Assembly: GCA_027924585.1 (NCBI GenBank)
Contig: BSBM01000260.1
Location: 15,389,001 to 15,453,000, forward strand
Source of the DNA: Larix kaempferi
Taxonomy: Eukaryota; Streptophyta; Pinopsida; Pinales; Pinaceae
DNA length: 64,000 bases
Direction: 5' to 3'
A model generated the notes under the pieces. That model was given only the letters and a program-made list of their open reading frames with translations. It did not search any database and was not told the origin of the DNA. The position numbers and the translations under genes are program-made. This document shows positions 46,101-57,661 of this stretch, piece by piece. Positions within the stretch are counted from its first letter, which is position 1, and each line of letters opens with the position of its first letter.

Positions 46101-46457
46101 ATTTTGTCTTAATACTTTCAAAGTAGTTTCAGATTGATTATCGTTGAAATTGCTTTCAACAGAAAACAATGTTTCTGTATTAAAATCTATGATTCTTTTC
46201 ATCGGCCATACAACAAAACCTCCACTGCTTAACCCTGGACAACATGCCATACAAGAAAACACCACTTCATCCACCGGAATACCAAAGGAGAAGTCACCCA
46301 AAAATGTTCCCCCAACAAAATCAGTCCCACTCACATTTGTTACAAAACCTATGGAAATGCAATCCTTGCATTCTGAACACTTATGTAACAAGTTAACTTT
46401 TCTCATAATAAAAGAAGATTTATTCTTAGTTGTTATGGTATGTTCTACACTCGTCCA
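43182..46457 (-). pseudogene. Transposase-like (DUF7869-type) pseudogene, main part
   Basis: Reading down the minus strand: a Cys-rich region with CSECKDC, CMACC and CEDCG (45789-46406), a middle region (44772-45773; CNECITIQDRL, VHDKIYKSKNSIPR), then the motif set LPISLTGMLTHGHKTGGF, VDGTN, QMDNCLGDNKN and GRTHEDID, then a tail with VDVVKGQMVIVQSP and WLGRKIGNIYQ (43182-43781), perhaps an SH3-like fold. Spacing and motifs match what I know as DUF7869-type proteins, thought to be RNase H-fold transposase relatives. Breaks: TAA at 45789 and 44772, TAG at 43857, and one-base frame shifts at T-runs near 44370 and 44080. The stop-separated parts are otherwise in one frame. Confidence 0.65.
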
Positions 46458-47048
46458 TGTTAAATTTTGAGCATTAATTCAATATACTCTAGGATATTTA
46501 CTGAGAGAATAACATGTACAGTATATCAATGCATAGCAATCATATCAAGCATGTCAAGCATCACAAGAATCAAAAGCATGAGAGACAAGAGACACAGAGT
46601 TTCCGTGGGGAAAACCCTAAGGTGAAAAACCCCGCAACTTCCTCAGAGATAGAGAGAGCAATGTCTCAACCAAAGTACAACCAAAATACACTGAGATAGT
46701 CTCCTAGTAGCAGATGAACCTCCTCCTCACTAGTGCGCCACTTTCTGAGTGAGAGAAGTATGAGTTTTCGAGTGATCCAAATAGAGATCTCCTGATATCT
46801 ATTTATACTAGTCTGTTTGCCCAATATCCTTATGGGGCCGACTTGTCTAGTTAGGTACATCAATTACATATTACATAAAATAGGGCCGACCCCACACATG
46901 GTGGTCTAATAACCCATCGGCAAGTTCACACACTTGTGACAATTGTCAATACACATGACGACACTTCGTTATAGAGGAATAACACATCTCTTATAAGGGT
47001 ACAATAAATATATATGAAATACATTCCGAAGTTACACATACATCAACA
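46458..47048 (-). repeat. 3' LTR of the copia element
   Basis: 591 bases, TGTTAAATTTTGAGC to CATCAACA on the plus strand. It matches 52759-53254 with few differences. Confidence 0.9.
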
Positions 47049-47289
47049 CTCCCTCTTAACTAGGAAGGTATTTCTCGACACAGTTATGCTAGACAAGTCT
47101 TCTTCTCGGGATCATCGTCATCGATGCATCGTCATCATCATCGTCACTGCTGCTGCTATCTCAACCAATCTCTGACTCTACTCGTCATAGGAAGTTCTTA
47201 AGAGCCAGTCATTTTTCATACTGGATGTAGGCCCACCACCTGTAGGTCTTCGTCATCACTGGCCATACTGTGGAATCCTCAGTACTTAT

Positions 47290-47885
47290 TACGTGCGTCA
47301 CAAAACCTTGCAAGAGCATCCCAGGACTTATTACGGGCTCACATCCCAACCTATCAGATCTCCCAGGGAGCTATTACATGTGACCCTACCACAAAACCTC
47401 GAAAGAGAATCCCAGGACTGATTACGAGCACACAGCTCAACCTATCGGATCTCCCAGGGCGCTATTATATGTGGTCACCACAAAACCTTGCAAGAGCATC
47501 CCAGGACTTATTACGGGAACACATCCCAACCTATCGGATCTCCCAGGGCGATATTACATGTGGTCATGGCAAAACCTTGCAAGAGCATCCCAGGACTTAT
47601 TACGAGCACACAGCTCAACCTATCGGATCTCCCAGGGCGCTATTATATGCCATAGGACAAAACCTTGAAAGAGCATCTGCCAGATATCCCAGGGAAAAAT
47701 TATATGCCATAGGCAAAACCTTGCAAGACTATCTGCAGATCTCCCAGGGACAAATTATATGTCCTCTCAGAGCAAAACCTCAAAAGAGCATTTGCCAGAT
47801 GTCCCAGGGCCAGATTACATGCCATAGGAAAAACCTCGAAAGACTATCTACAGATCTCCCAGGGCCAAATTATATGCTCATCTGC
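47290..47885. repeat. Tandem repeats in the 3' noncoding part of the copia element
   Basis: GATCTCCCAGGGCGCTATTA / GATATCCCAGGGAAAAATTA-type blocks recur about eight times. Blocks near 47375-47640 have a period of about 85-90 bases and include AAACCTTGCAAGAGCATCCC and CACAGCTCAACCTATC. Later ones (47680-47870) are shorter, about 57 bases. Confidence 0.75.
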
Positions 47886-47889
47886 ACAA

Positions 47890-48130
47890 CCTGATCCACG
47901 GCCACAGAGTATCATCCTGATACTCACCATACATCATCCTGATGTACACATGATCATCCTGATCATCATCACTGCAACATCCTGCTGCATGTCATCTGGA
48001 GCAACATCTTGAAGCTCGTCATCCATGATCATCTTGATCATATAATGCATCTACTTGATGCATACCAAGTATCTACCTGATACATATCATCATACATGAT
48101 CCACCTGATCATATGATCCACATATGATCC
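47890..48130. repeat. Row of short hairpins with variable stems
   Basis: Successive small inverted repeats include GAGTATCATCCTGATACTC, TACATCATCCTGATGTA, ATGATCATCCTGATCAT, ATGATCATCTTGATCAT, ATGCATCTACTTGATGCAT and ATGATCCACCTGATCAT. Loops are similar (TCC, TCT, TACTT, CACCT), while stems differ and remain paired. It lies between the pol stop and the tandem repeats, and would be in the element's RNA. Confidence 0.75.
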
Positions 48131-48140
48131 ACATGATCCA

Positions 48141-51100
48141 TCACTTCTTCCTCGAAGTGTCATCAATCTGAAGAACACCAAGCCTCTCCCTGAAGTACTC
48201 GAACTTCACCCTGGCTAGTGGCTTCGTCGACACATCTGCAATCTGCTCGTCCGTCGCAATGTACAGGAGCTTTACAGCTCCTCTCTGCACCATATCCCTG
48301 ATATAGTGATATTTGATCTCTATGTGTTTCGATCTGTCATGGAACACTGGGTTCTCGGACAGCTTCACACAACTCTGGTTATCACAAAAGATACCAGTAG
48401 CATCCAACAGGATATCAAATAACTCAGACAGTAGCTTCCGAAGCCATACTACTTCACAACTAGCTGAACAGGCTGCAACATACTCTGCCTCAGCTGTACT
48501 CAGTGCTACGTAGGACTGCTTCCTGTTGAACCAAGAGATCAAACATGATCCCATACTGAAGCAACATCCAGATGTGCTCTTCCTATCAGCAACACTGCCA
48601 GCCCAATCTGAATCAACATAACCTTGCAGGTTAAACTTTTGATTCGCTTCATACTTGAGCCCATAATCCACTGTACCCTCCAGGTACCTCAAAACATGCT
48701 TTACAGCAATCAGGTGAACACTCCTCGGATCCGTCAGGAACTGGCTCAATGTGTTCACCGCAAAGCAAATATTTGGTCTCGTGTTCATCAGGTACATCAA
48801 GGACCCAATCATCTGACGATACATAGAGACATCAACTGGGTCAGATGAAGCATCACATAGAAGCTTCAGATTCGATGCCATAGGTGTGGCCATGGCCTTG
48901 CAATCCATCATCCCGAATCTCTTCAGGATATCTACTGTGTACTTCCCTTGACCAAGGAAGATCCCACCTGCACTCTGCCACACCTCCATACCTAGGAAAT
49001 AATGCATCATTCCCAAATATTTCATATCGAACTCGGCAGCAAGCTTCCTCTTAGTATCTGCAATCAATCTGTCATCTCCTATTACAAATAAGTCATCCAC
49101 ATACAGGAGTAGAATCACAGGATTCCCTTCCTCAACCTTGTAGTAAAGGTTGGAATCCGCTTTACTCTTGGTAAATCCCAAGCTAGGTAGGAAACTGTCC
49201 ATCCTACCGTACCAAGTTCTGGGAGCTTGCTTCAAGCCATACAAGGCTTTCTTCAATCTGCACACATATGACTCCCTGTCATGTATTTCGAAACCGAGTG
49301 GCTGCTCCACATATACTTCCTCTTCAACTACACCATTCAGGAAAGTAGTCTTGACATCCATCTGGTGTATTTTCCATTTCATTACTGCAGCCAAGGCAAG
49401 TACTGTTTTGATGGAAGTATACCTGGCTATAGGTGCAAAAGTTTCTTCATAATCTATCCCCTCCTTTTGAGAGAAGCCACGAGCTACGAATCCTGCCTTG
49501 TATTTTTCTACACTGCCATCTGCAGCATGCTTGATTTTGTAGATCCATTTGGAAGTCACAATAGACTTCTCTTTAGGTCTTGGGACAACATCCCAAACAT
49601 CATTCTTCATTATTGATTGGTATTCCTCAACCATGGCATCCTTCCATTCTTTCTTTTCCGCTGCTTCTTCATAACTGGAAGGTTCTTTGTTCATAATGTC
49701 ACAGAGTAAAGCAACATAGCTGGTATGTGATTTGGTTCTCTTCTTTGCTCTGTGTTCTTCTTTTGGAATGCCAAATATTTCTGCATCTTGAATGAGCTCT
49801 CTAGCCCATGCAGGTTTCCTCTTATGAGAGTTATCCTCACGGGGTGGATGTACAGGTTCTTGCGGATCTTCAAACTCATGAACAACTTCTGGAATTGCTT
49901 CAGTCATGGTAGTGTCTTGAAATCTAGTTTCCTTAGGTTCTTCATAAACTTCGATAGGTGCCTTCCTTGATTTGATGAATGCTGAATTTTCATCAAATGT
50001 TACATCTCTGCTTACATCAATCTTCTTGAACCCTGGAAAGTATATTTTGTAAGCCTTCGAGCTTTCACTGTAACCCACAAAGATACCCTTCTTTCCTGAA
50101 GGATCTAGTTTGGTCCTCTTTTCCTTTGGGACATGAGTGTATACTGGACAACCAAATATTCTGAGATGGCTGACTTCAGGTTTCTTACCAGAAAAAACCT
50201 CTTATGGTGTCTTGTTGTCCAATATCTTGTGGGGTGTTCTGTGCTGCACATATACAGCTGTTCTAGCTGCTTCTGCCCATAAATGCATAGGTAGATCCTG
50301 GTCATGCAGCATTGCCCTTGCTGCTTCCATGATTGTTCTGTTCTTCCTTTCTGCAACTCCATTCTGTTGAGGATTATAAGGAGCAGTCAACTCCCTCTTA
50401 ATCCCTGAATCACTGCAAAGCTTCTTGAAGTCACCTGAGGTGAATTCTCCACCATTGTCGGATCTGAATGTTTTGATCTTCTTAGGAGTTTGATTTTCCA
50501 TCAAGGTTTTGAATTCCTTGAACTTATCAAACACCTCATCTTTGTTCTTCAAGAAGTAGATCCAAGTCTTCCTGGAGAAGTCATCAATGAAAGAGACATA
50601 GTAAACATACCCACTCAGAGAACTGGATGACATAGGACCACATACATTCGAGTGGATGATTTCCAGGATACCTTTTTCCTTGCTTTCACTGCTTGGGAAA
50701 GCCTTCTTAATGTTCTTACCTTTTGCACATCCTTTGCAAACACCTTCATGTTTGGTCTTGATTTCAGGAAGACCCTCTACAGCCTTGCTTGCAATTGGAA
50801 GTGCCCTATAGTGCATATGAGCAAGTCTTCTATGCCAAAGTTCACTTGGCTCCATGGATTCACGCACCATGGCATGTTCAGGTTGTCCTTTCAATTTATA
50901 CAAACCTCCCTTTTTCTCTCCAATCACTGCTGCATCATCTATGGTCTTTCCTTTTGGTCACATTAGGACTTGGCCATCCACAAATGAAACCCTCATACCT
51001 TTTGCATCCAATGCAGAGATGGAGAGTAAGTTCTTCTTGAGCCCAGGTACATAAATGACTTCTTTCATCTTCAAATATTTTCCAGAATCTAGGTTGTAGG

Positions 51101-52184
51101 AGGATTCACCACTTCCTTTGATTGGGTATTGATAATCATCCCCAAGTTTCACCTTATGGGGTGATTCATGTTCAGATAGGTTTACAAAAGATTCCTTAAA
51201 CCCAGTCATGTGTTTGGAAGCCCCATTGTCAATTAACCAATCATTACAACCATGGGAGATAGTACCTGTGAGAGCAGAGATTAGAACATACTCTTCTTCA
51301 CTTGATGAGTCATCATCACTATCATCACTTTCTTCCCTAGCCTTCTTCTTTGGAGGTTCATCATCTTCGGCAGCATGAGCATGGAACTTTATTTTGTTTC
51401 CCTTCTTCTTCTTGCTGGAGTTGATGTTATACCTTTTGTTCTTGGGACATTCTGAAGCAAAGTGACCCTTCTCATTGCATGTGAAACATCTTATATCCTT
51501 CTTATTCTTTTGTTGGTAGTGATAGGATCTCTTGTGGTGAGAGTGCTCCTTCTTGGGCTTGCTTCTTTTGGTGTGGGCTGCGAGAGCTTGATCTTCACCT
51601 CCCATCTTTTCTTCACGAGCTACAAGCCTAGCTTCTTCTTGAGAGCATTCCTCCCACAGTTTACTGAAGGAGATCAATTTCTTTCTTGCACAGATTCCTT
51701 GAATAAAGGAGTCCCATGACCTCGGAAGGCCATTCAGAGTGGTCATAACAACTTCACCACTATCCACTACTTCATCCATAGCTTCAAGTTGTTCCTTGAT
51801 TTGAGAGACCTTGGAGAAGTAAGATTGAATGGTTTCTCCATTCAACATCTTGACCCCTTTCAATTGATTCCGCAGAGTCATCTTCCGATTTATGTTCTTC
51901 CCTTCAAATAACTTGGTCAAAGAGTCAAACATCTCCTTGGGTGTCTTTAGAGAAGACACATGGGGTATGAGATGGTCTTTGATGGAATCAACAATGATTC
52001 TCTTTTCCTTGACCAAGTTCTTCTTATGCAATACCTTAGCCTCTTCATCCTCTGGGATAGGGATGTCTTCTTTTATGTATGAGTCCAACTCATTCTCTTC
52101 TAGGATTAACCCAATCCTATACTTCCAAGCTCGGAAGTTATCAGCCCCTTCAAGCTTATCCTCAAGCTTGGTGTGGTGAGACAT
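48141..52184 (-). pseudogene. Copia gag-pol polyprotein with two nonsense codons
   Basis: Start ATG at 52184 (MSHHTKLEDKLEGADNFRAW); stop at 48141-48143, giving 1347 codons, the usual copia length. Order: gag, zinc knuckle CFTCNEKGHFASECP, protease (LIDNGASKHMTG, with Asn where Ser/Thr is usual), integrase (LWHRRLAHMH, VCKGCAKGKN, YVSFIDDFSRKTWIYF, FRSDNGGEFTS, NGVAERKNRTI), RT (FLNGVVEEEVYVEQPLGFE, YGLKQAPRTWYG, LLLYVDDLFVIGD near 49100), RNase H (VDSDWAGSVADRKST, STAEAEYVAA, KHIEIKYHYIRD). Stops in the same frame: TGA 50958-50960 between protease and integrase, and TAA 50202-50204 in integrase. Confidence 0.92.
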
Positions 52185-52758
52185 CTTAAAGAGTACTTCA
52201 AATGGAAATAGAAAAGATTTAGGTCTTACCACTTGAAATGCTGAAAACTGGATCTGGTCCCGAATTAGGGTTTGTCGAAAAAACCCTAAAAATTCAAAAT
52301 GTGAATTTCAACTTTCTGAAAGGATAGAAAGATACGCCTTGATGAACTGATCAGCCTGGTGTATTCAGAATTTGAGATCAGCAAAGCTTTACCCTTCAGA
52401 TTTGTCTTTTTGTCCTCCCGGGTTCACTAGGGAGAGCCCTGAATTAGGGTTTGAGTTTCCTGGAGCTCTACGCAGCCAAAAATCTCGATCCAAAGCTCTA
52501 AACTTCGATTTTTGCAAGGAGCTTCTAGCTATGTCTTCAGATTTCAGAAATTCCTAATTTTGTGGAAACCCTAATTTTTAGGGCCAAATCTGAAAATGCT
52601 CAGAATTGAATTCTGATTGGACAGATAGATTATCCTTAATGAGTAGAGTCAATCTACTATACTTCTTTTCCAAAATCTGTGGAGAGAAACCCAATAAACA
52701 AGAAACTCAAGTTTTCGTCACTGCAAAATGTCTTCTTCTCAGGTTAGCTCTGATACCA

Positions 52759-53254
52759 TGTTAAATTTTGAGCATTAATTCAATATACTCTAGGATATTT
52801 ACTGAGAGAATAACATGTACAATATATCAATGCATAACAATCATATCAAGCATGTCAAGCATCACAAGAATCAAAAGCATGAGAGACAAGAGACACAGAG
52901 TTTCCGTGGGGAAAACCCTAAGGTGAAAAACCCCACAACTTCCTCAGAGATAGAGAGAGCAATGGCTCAACCAAAGTACAACCAAAATACACTGAGATAG
53001 TCTCCTAGTAGCAGATGAACCTCCTCCTCACTAGTGCCCCACTTTTTGAGTGAGAGAAGTATGAGTTTTCGAGTGATCCAAATAGAGATCTCCGGATCTC
53101 TATTTATACTAGTCTGTTTGCCCAATATCCTTATGGGGCCGACTTGTCTAGTTAGGTACATCAATTACATATTACATAAAATAGGGCCGACCCCACACAT
53201 GGTGGTCTAATAACCCATCGGCAAGTTCACACACTTGCGACACTTGTCAATACA
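52759..53254 (-). repeat. 5' LTR of the copia element, truncated
   Basis: Matches the first about 497 bases of the 46458-47048 LTR and then runs directly into the transposase-like coding sequence at 53255. Confidence 0.88.
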
Positions 53255-53551
53255 AGTAGAAGTTGGTATATCATTCACCTCATTCTCGTGAAGAGCAGAT
53301 CCAATGTGGTTAACGATCTCAGATGCAGGACATTGAATATAACCACCAACTGCCTCTGACAATGTATTTGTACCTTCTGATGGATAGGGAAATTGAAGAC
53401 CCGCATTCAAAGTCTTGGTAACATTTACAATGATACATCGATCATGAATGCTGATATTATGCAATATTTTTCTTTCTGGAAAATATATTCCTTCAACAAC
53501 TTTCAATCCATTCAAAAGGAGGTCCACACATTGTTGAGAACCAAAATCCAT
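53255..53551 (-). pseudogene. 5' part of the transposase-like pseudogene, beyond the copia insertion
   Basis: The frame from ATG 53551 (MDFGSQQCVDLLLNGLKVVE) reads through ERKILHNISIHDRCIIVNVT and TLSEAVGGYIQCPASEIVNH to IPTST. It continues in the same frame on the far side of the copia element at 46457 (WTSVEHTI...). The TLxEAVGGxIxxP pattern resembles the N-terminal module found in several plant transposase-like proteins (DUF8039-like, from memory). Together with the 43182-46457 part, the protein would be about 1190 codons. Confidence 0.55.
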
Positions 53552-53650
53552 TTCAGATGCGATTTCTGAAATATAAAATAACAGGACACGTTGTTGAGAA
53601 CGGAAATCCATTTCAGAAGCGATTTATGAAATATAAAATAACAGGAGCAC
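53531..53650. repeat. 60-bp tandem duplication at the start of the transposase-like gene
   Basis: Units 53531-53590 and 53591-53650 share TTGTTGAGAAC and AAATCCATTTCAGA. On the minus strand each unit carries TATTTTATATTTCAG, a good splice acceptor, just before the coding frame, and the 20-codon period keeps the frame. Confidence 0.75.
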
Positions 53651-54209
53651 ATTAAAAATAATATTTATTTTAAACAAAGAATAATTTTTTCCACTAGTAT
53701 ATATTATCAAATAATTCAATGCTCTATAGTTTAATATAATTATTGTATGGTTTCATTCTCCATAAGATGATAAATTAGAAAACGTTCCTCACTATGAAGA
53801 AAACGTTCAGAGTTCTAGTAACAACAATCTCTTGTAGATTTACCTTGCTATTGTTTTTTGAGAAGGAATCAATTTCAGAAGGAGCAAAAGATCCTTTCTA
53901 ATTGGATACAATGTAATTGTTGCTTAGAATAAATCTATGAGATAAGGAGGTGTTGCTGAATTCTCAAAAGGTAATCTGTTGTTTTCATTGGAAGACGCTC
54001 AAAGCGATGATGGATGAATGAGTGACTAATTGTTTGAGGAAGGAGCCGTTGTTCCTTTTTAAAAGGATCCCTTTGGCCATAGAGGTTGGAAACATTTATC
54101 GAGATAATATATTATTAGTAAGAGTTAAATATTATACATGAATTTGCTTTACGTATTTGAATTACGAATTATATTAGGAGGAATCAATAAAGGACAGGTG
54201 TCCTTAAAC
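53651..54209 (-). other. Possible leader/intron region of the transposase-like gene
   Basis: On the minus strand CAATAGCAAG|GTAAATC near 53845 is a plausible donor that could pair with the acceptor near 53570. No coding frame of note; the rest is AT-rich. Confidence 0.3.
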
Positions 54210-55420
54210 CATCTAACACGCATATATCTGAATGGAGTGCACGAGCTCTAAGGCTCTTTCTTCTGACCATCTACTTTCCCAAACCCAAAATTGGAAACCC
54301 TTGAGAAAGGATCGACCGCTCTTTCTGAGATAAGAATCGTTTCTAAAAGGGTCCATACATATAAGGATAAACCGTTGCTTTTCCATCCCGTCCCCGTGCT
54401 CTTCACATGGGTTGATGCTCCTTAAACGATTTACATCTTCACATAAATCATATACGTTATTCATAATTACCAAAACTAAACAATCGACCTACTTTTTGTT
54501 TAACAAAACAAGCTAATTAAGTTTGTATTCCAAAGGTTGTGCACAACCATTGATTACAAAAAGGAGAGCCTGTGAGCAGAAATAACTTTCCCAGTTTGGA
54601 TCTTTAATAGTTTCTGATTTGCTGCCTAGTATTTGTAACTACAAGGGAGGGATAAACCCTTACAATTTGGAAATTTAACAAGATGTAGAAAAACATTCAA
54701 ACTTTCCAAGATGGAGGTAACAACTCATCGAAGTAGGGAGCTCTTCTAAAAAAAATTCTGCTGCTGAACAGAGGTTTCCTCAACAATTCTCATATCCACA
54801 AAGGGAGATTTCTGGTAGTGGCTGCACTATGGAATCATGTCCATCTTGAAAATTTCATATTGTATAATATCCACTTTCCCCATCAATTCAATCAAATTGC
54901 GTTCCAAATCATCATTTCCCGAGTCCTGACAGGTTAACTGTTGAGAGATATATCTCATGTTGTCGGTTGACTCTCTATGCGCTTTGATACCCAATAATAC
55001 TGCCCCATAAACCTTTCACGGGTGTTGTTTGAAGTCTTCGACACTGGAATTTAGGAACGCCATTCTGTCTGCAAGTACTTCCATTGAACTGAGAGCAGAG
55101 ATATGAGAAGGGGCCGAACCGTCCTGTTGCCTTGACAAAAAACTGAAAAAGATGAAGGACTAGACTCCGAGCTGAGAGGATGGGATAAAATGTCCTTCCG
55201 AAAAGTGAAGAAGAGGTTTTCAAATCCGTAAAGAAACCCAGGAGGAAAAAGGTTCTTTGAGAGGTATGAATGCTTGGAGGGTTCAAAATACTTCCAACAT
55301 TAGGGCCATTTAAAAAGGGAACAAGAGCCCCATTAAATGTAGGAGCGTGGATAACGTCGACGAAGGGACTTGTGCCACCAAAAAAGGAAACAATAGACAA
55401 TTAAATGTAGGAGCGTGGAT
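54210..55420. other. Region between repeat units, partly unrecognised
   Basis: At 54215-54330 a diverged unit of the 194-bp repeat is visible (GGCTCTTTCTTCTGACCATC.. CTACTTTCCC). From 54480 to 55420 no motif is recognised. A minus-strand frame of 141 codons (54975-55400) has no domain I know. A direct repeat, AATGTAGGAGCGTGGATA, occurs at about 55336 and 55406. Confidence 0.4.
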
Positions 55421-56491
55421 ATTGTCACCGAAGGGACGCTCTTTCTCCTCATTTTCTATTTTCAACATCCCAAAATAACACATATTGAGGAAAGAGCGGT
55501 CGCCTATTGCTCTGAGAAAATTTCCACTTGCAGGAAAACTGTTTAAAGCAAAGTTCCTATCAAATTTGTGATTAAGGTACTATCTACTTTCCCCACCACG
55601 TAAAAATGACCCCTGGAGGAAGGAGCGAACACTCTTTCTCCCCAGCATATACTTTCATTAGCCCAAAATAGAACAATATGAGGAAAGATCAGCCTCTCTT
55701 TCTCTGAGAAAATTTTCACTTTCCATCAAACTGTTTCAAGCAAAGTTCCTATGAAATTTATGTTTAATGTGCCGATATCTACTTTCCCCACCCATAAAAA
55801 AGAACGCCTGGAGAAAGGAATGAATGCTCTTTATCCTCACCAGATTCTTTCAAAACCCCAAAATAGAAAAACTTGAAGAAAGAGCAGCCGCTCTTTCTCT
55901 GAGAATATTTCCACTTTCCAGCAAACTGTGCGAAGCAATGTTCCTATGAAATTTATGTTTAGAGTGCCGATATCTACTTTCCCCACTCCTAAAAAAATTC
56001 CTGGAGGAATGAGCATACGCTCTTTCTGCTCAGCATCTGCTTCCAACACCCCAAAATAGAATAACTTGAGGAAAGAGTGCCTGCTCTTTCTTTGAGAAAA
56101 TTTCCACTTTTAAGCAAACTGTTTAAGGGAAAAATCCTACAAAATTTGTGCTTAGGGTGGAGATATCTGCTTTCACTACCCCTTAAAACGAGCATCTGGA
56201 GAAAGGAGCAAATGCTCTTTCTCCTTAGCATATACTTTCAACTCCCCAAAATAGAGCAACTTGAGGAAAGAGCGGCCACTCTTTCGCTGAAAACATTTTC
56301 ACCTTCCAGAAAACCGTTTGGATCAAAGTTCGTATGAAAATTGTGTTTAAAGTGTCGATGTCTACTTTTCCCACATTTAAAAAAGAACCCCTGATGGAAG
56401 GAGCAGATGCTCTTTCTCCTCATCATCTACTTCCAACACCCCAACATAGAACAATTTGATGAAAGAGAGTTCTCTCTTTCTCTGAGAAAAT
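55421..56491. repeat. ~194-bp tandem array with (A)GAAAGAGC..GCTCTTTC cores
   Basis: Core AAAGAG starts at 55491, 55684, 55879, 56072, 56267 and 56462, so the period is 193-195. Each unit has GCTCTTTCTCTGAGAAAATT then TCCACTTTCC, GCAAACTG, TATCTACTTTCCCCAC and GCTCTTTCTCC. The array is cut at 56491 by a copia LTR. Confidence 0.9.
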
Positions 56492-57585
56492 TGTTGGAAA
56501 AATGAATTACGAGTTGATGTATTTCAAATCCCAGCTTGACTCGGTTAGAGTCCGTAGAAGTGCAAAGATGTCAGACAAACTGTCAACAGGATTCGTGCAC
56601 ACTTCCTCGTATTTAATCAGCCGTGTTTGTATTCTGCAAGTCAAAATTGTTAGGTAGAAATTAATTACAGTCTTTAATGTAACTCAGTAGCTTCCAAGTG
56701 AAGCGAATTCAAGTCTGTGTATATGTAGAAGAAGAAGATATGAAAAAAACAGAGAGGGAGGAGAAGAGAGAAGGGAGAAGAGCAAAGAGTTGAAAAATAG
56801 AGTAAGAGAGAAAGGAGATGAAGAAAATGCCTGCGATGTGTTTGTGAGCTCAAGCTCATAGTCGTGAAATGTATTAAGAGTCCAAGCTCTATAGAAGGTG
56901 AAAGATCGAAGTAAATTCCATCTCTGTGTAATGCGACAAATTTGCCCTGTTTTAACACGGTAATATATAAGTCTATAGTTTTGTGTATTCATTCTCAAGA
57001 ATGTTGAATATTGCATGCCGCACATCTTCTCCAGATTTACTTGTGCGAATGTTGTTTACATTTACTATTTGTAAAAAAAATCAAGATTTCCCAAAAATTT
57101 CACAGTGGTAAAAGTTATGTTTTAACGAGGAATCACTTCGACGTAAGTTTCATTTAATGTTTTGGTTATTGATATAGTGGGATTGTCTTCACACTATTGC
57201 ATTGAAGTTCATCTTAAGTTACTAAGCCATGAAAAGTGATTTTTATGTCTTAGCAAGGAACATTTTAATATAAAGCTTGTTTAAGAGTGGGCTTGTCGAA
57301 GTTGAATTCCGACGAAGTCAAGAGTCCGTGAAGAAAATGCTCCGCGAACTTAAGAAGTCCGCGAAGTTAAGAAGTCTGTGAATTAAAAAAAGTGCTCCAC
57401 GAAGTTAAGAGGTCCGCGAAGTAAAGTGCTTGTCGAAGTGAAGTTTAACTCCCGTGAATTGAATTCCTTGGCGAAGTAAAAAAATTGGGGTTTCCTATTG
57501 TATGTTTGTCGAAGTCCCAAAGAAAAAATGAAAATATATATTTACTGCGTGGTTTTTTTTCCGTCTTCGCAGTGTTTCCCTTGAT
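56492..57585 (+). repeat. 5' LTR of the outer copia element
   Basis: The start is clear because it cuts the 194-bp array. The end is placed just before TAGTATCAAAGCTC (57588-57600), a mutated primer-binding site. Between 57290 and 57480 a short unit, GTCCGCGAAGTTAAGAA, repeats several times within the LTR. Confidence 0.6.
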
Positions 57586-57661
57586 CTAGTATCAAAGCTC
57601 AGTTTATGGAGAGTAGAAACTCTATTTACAAAAAAAAAGGGAAAAGTAATTGAAATTAAGG

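Larger units (their letters stand above)
46458..53254 (-). mobile_element. Near-complete Ty1/copia element, minus strand
   Basis: 3' LTR 46458-47048, polypurine tract 47049-47061 (minus AGTTAAGAGGGAG), pol-gag 48141-52184, primer-binding site 52747-52758 (minus TGGTATCAGAGC), 5' LTR 52759-53254. The 5' LTR lacks about 94 bases of the U3 end, and I find no matching TSD, which fits a small deletion at that border. The polyprotein is one frame with only two stops, so decay is limited. Confidence 0.92.

Noticed and set aside
53207-53611. The complete 134-codon frame as a single small gene
   Set aside because: Its last codons lie inside the copia LTR; the true continuation of the frame is at 46457.
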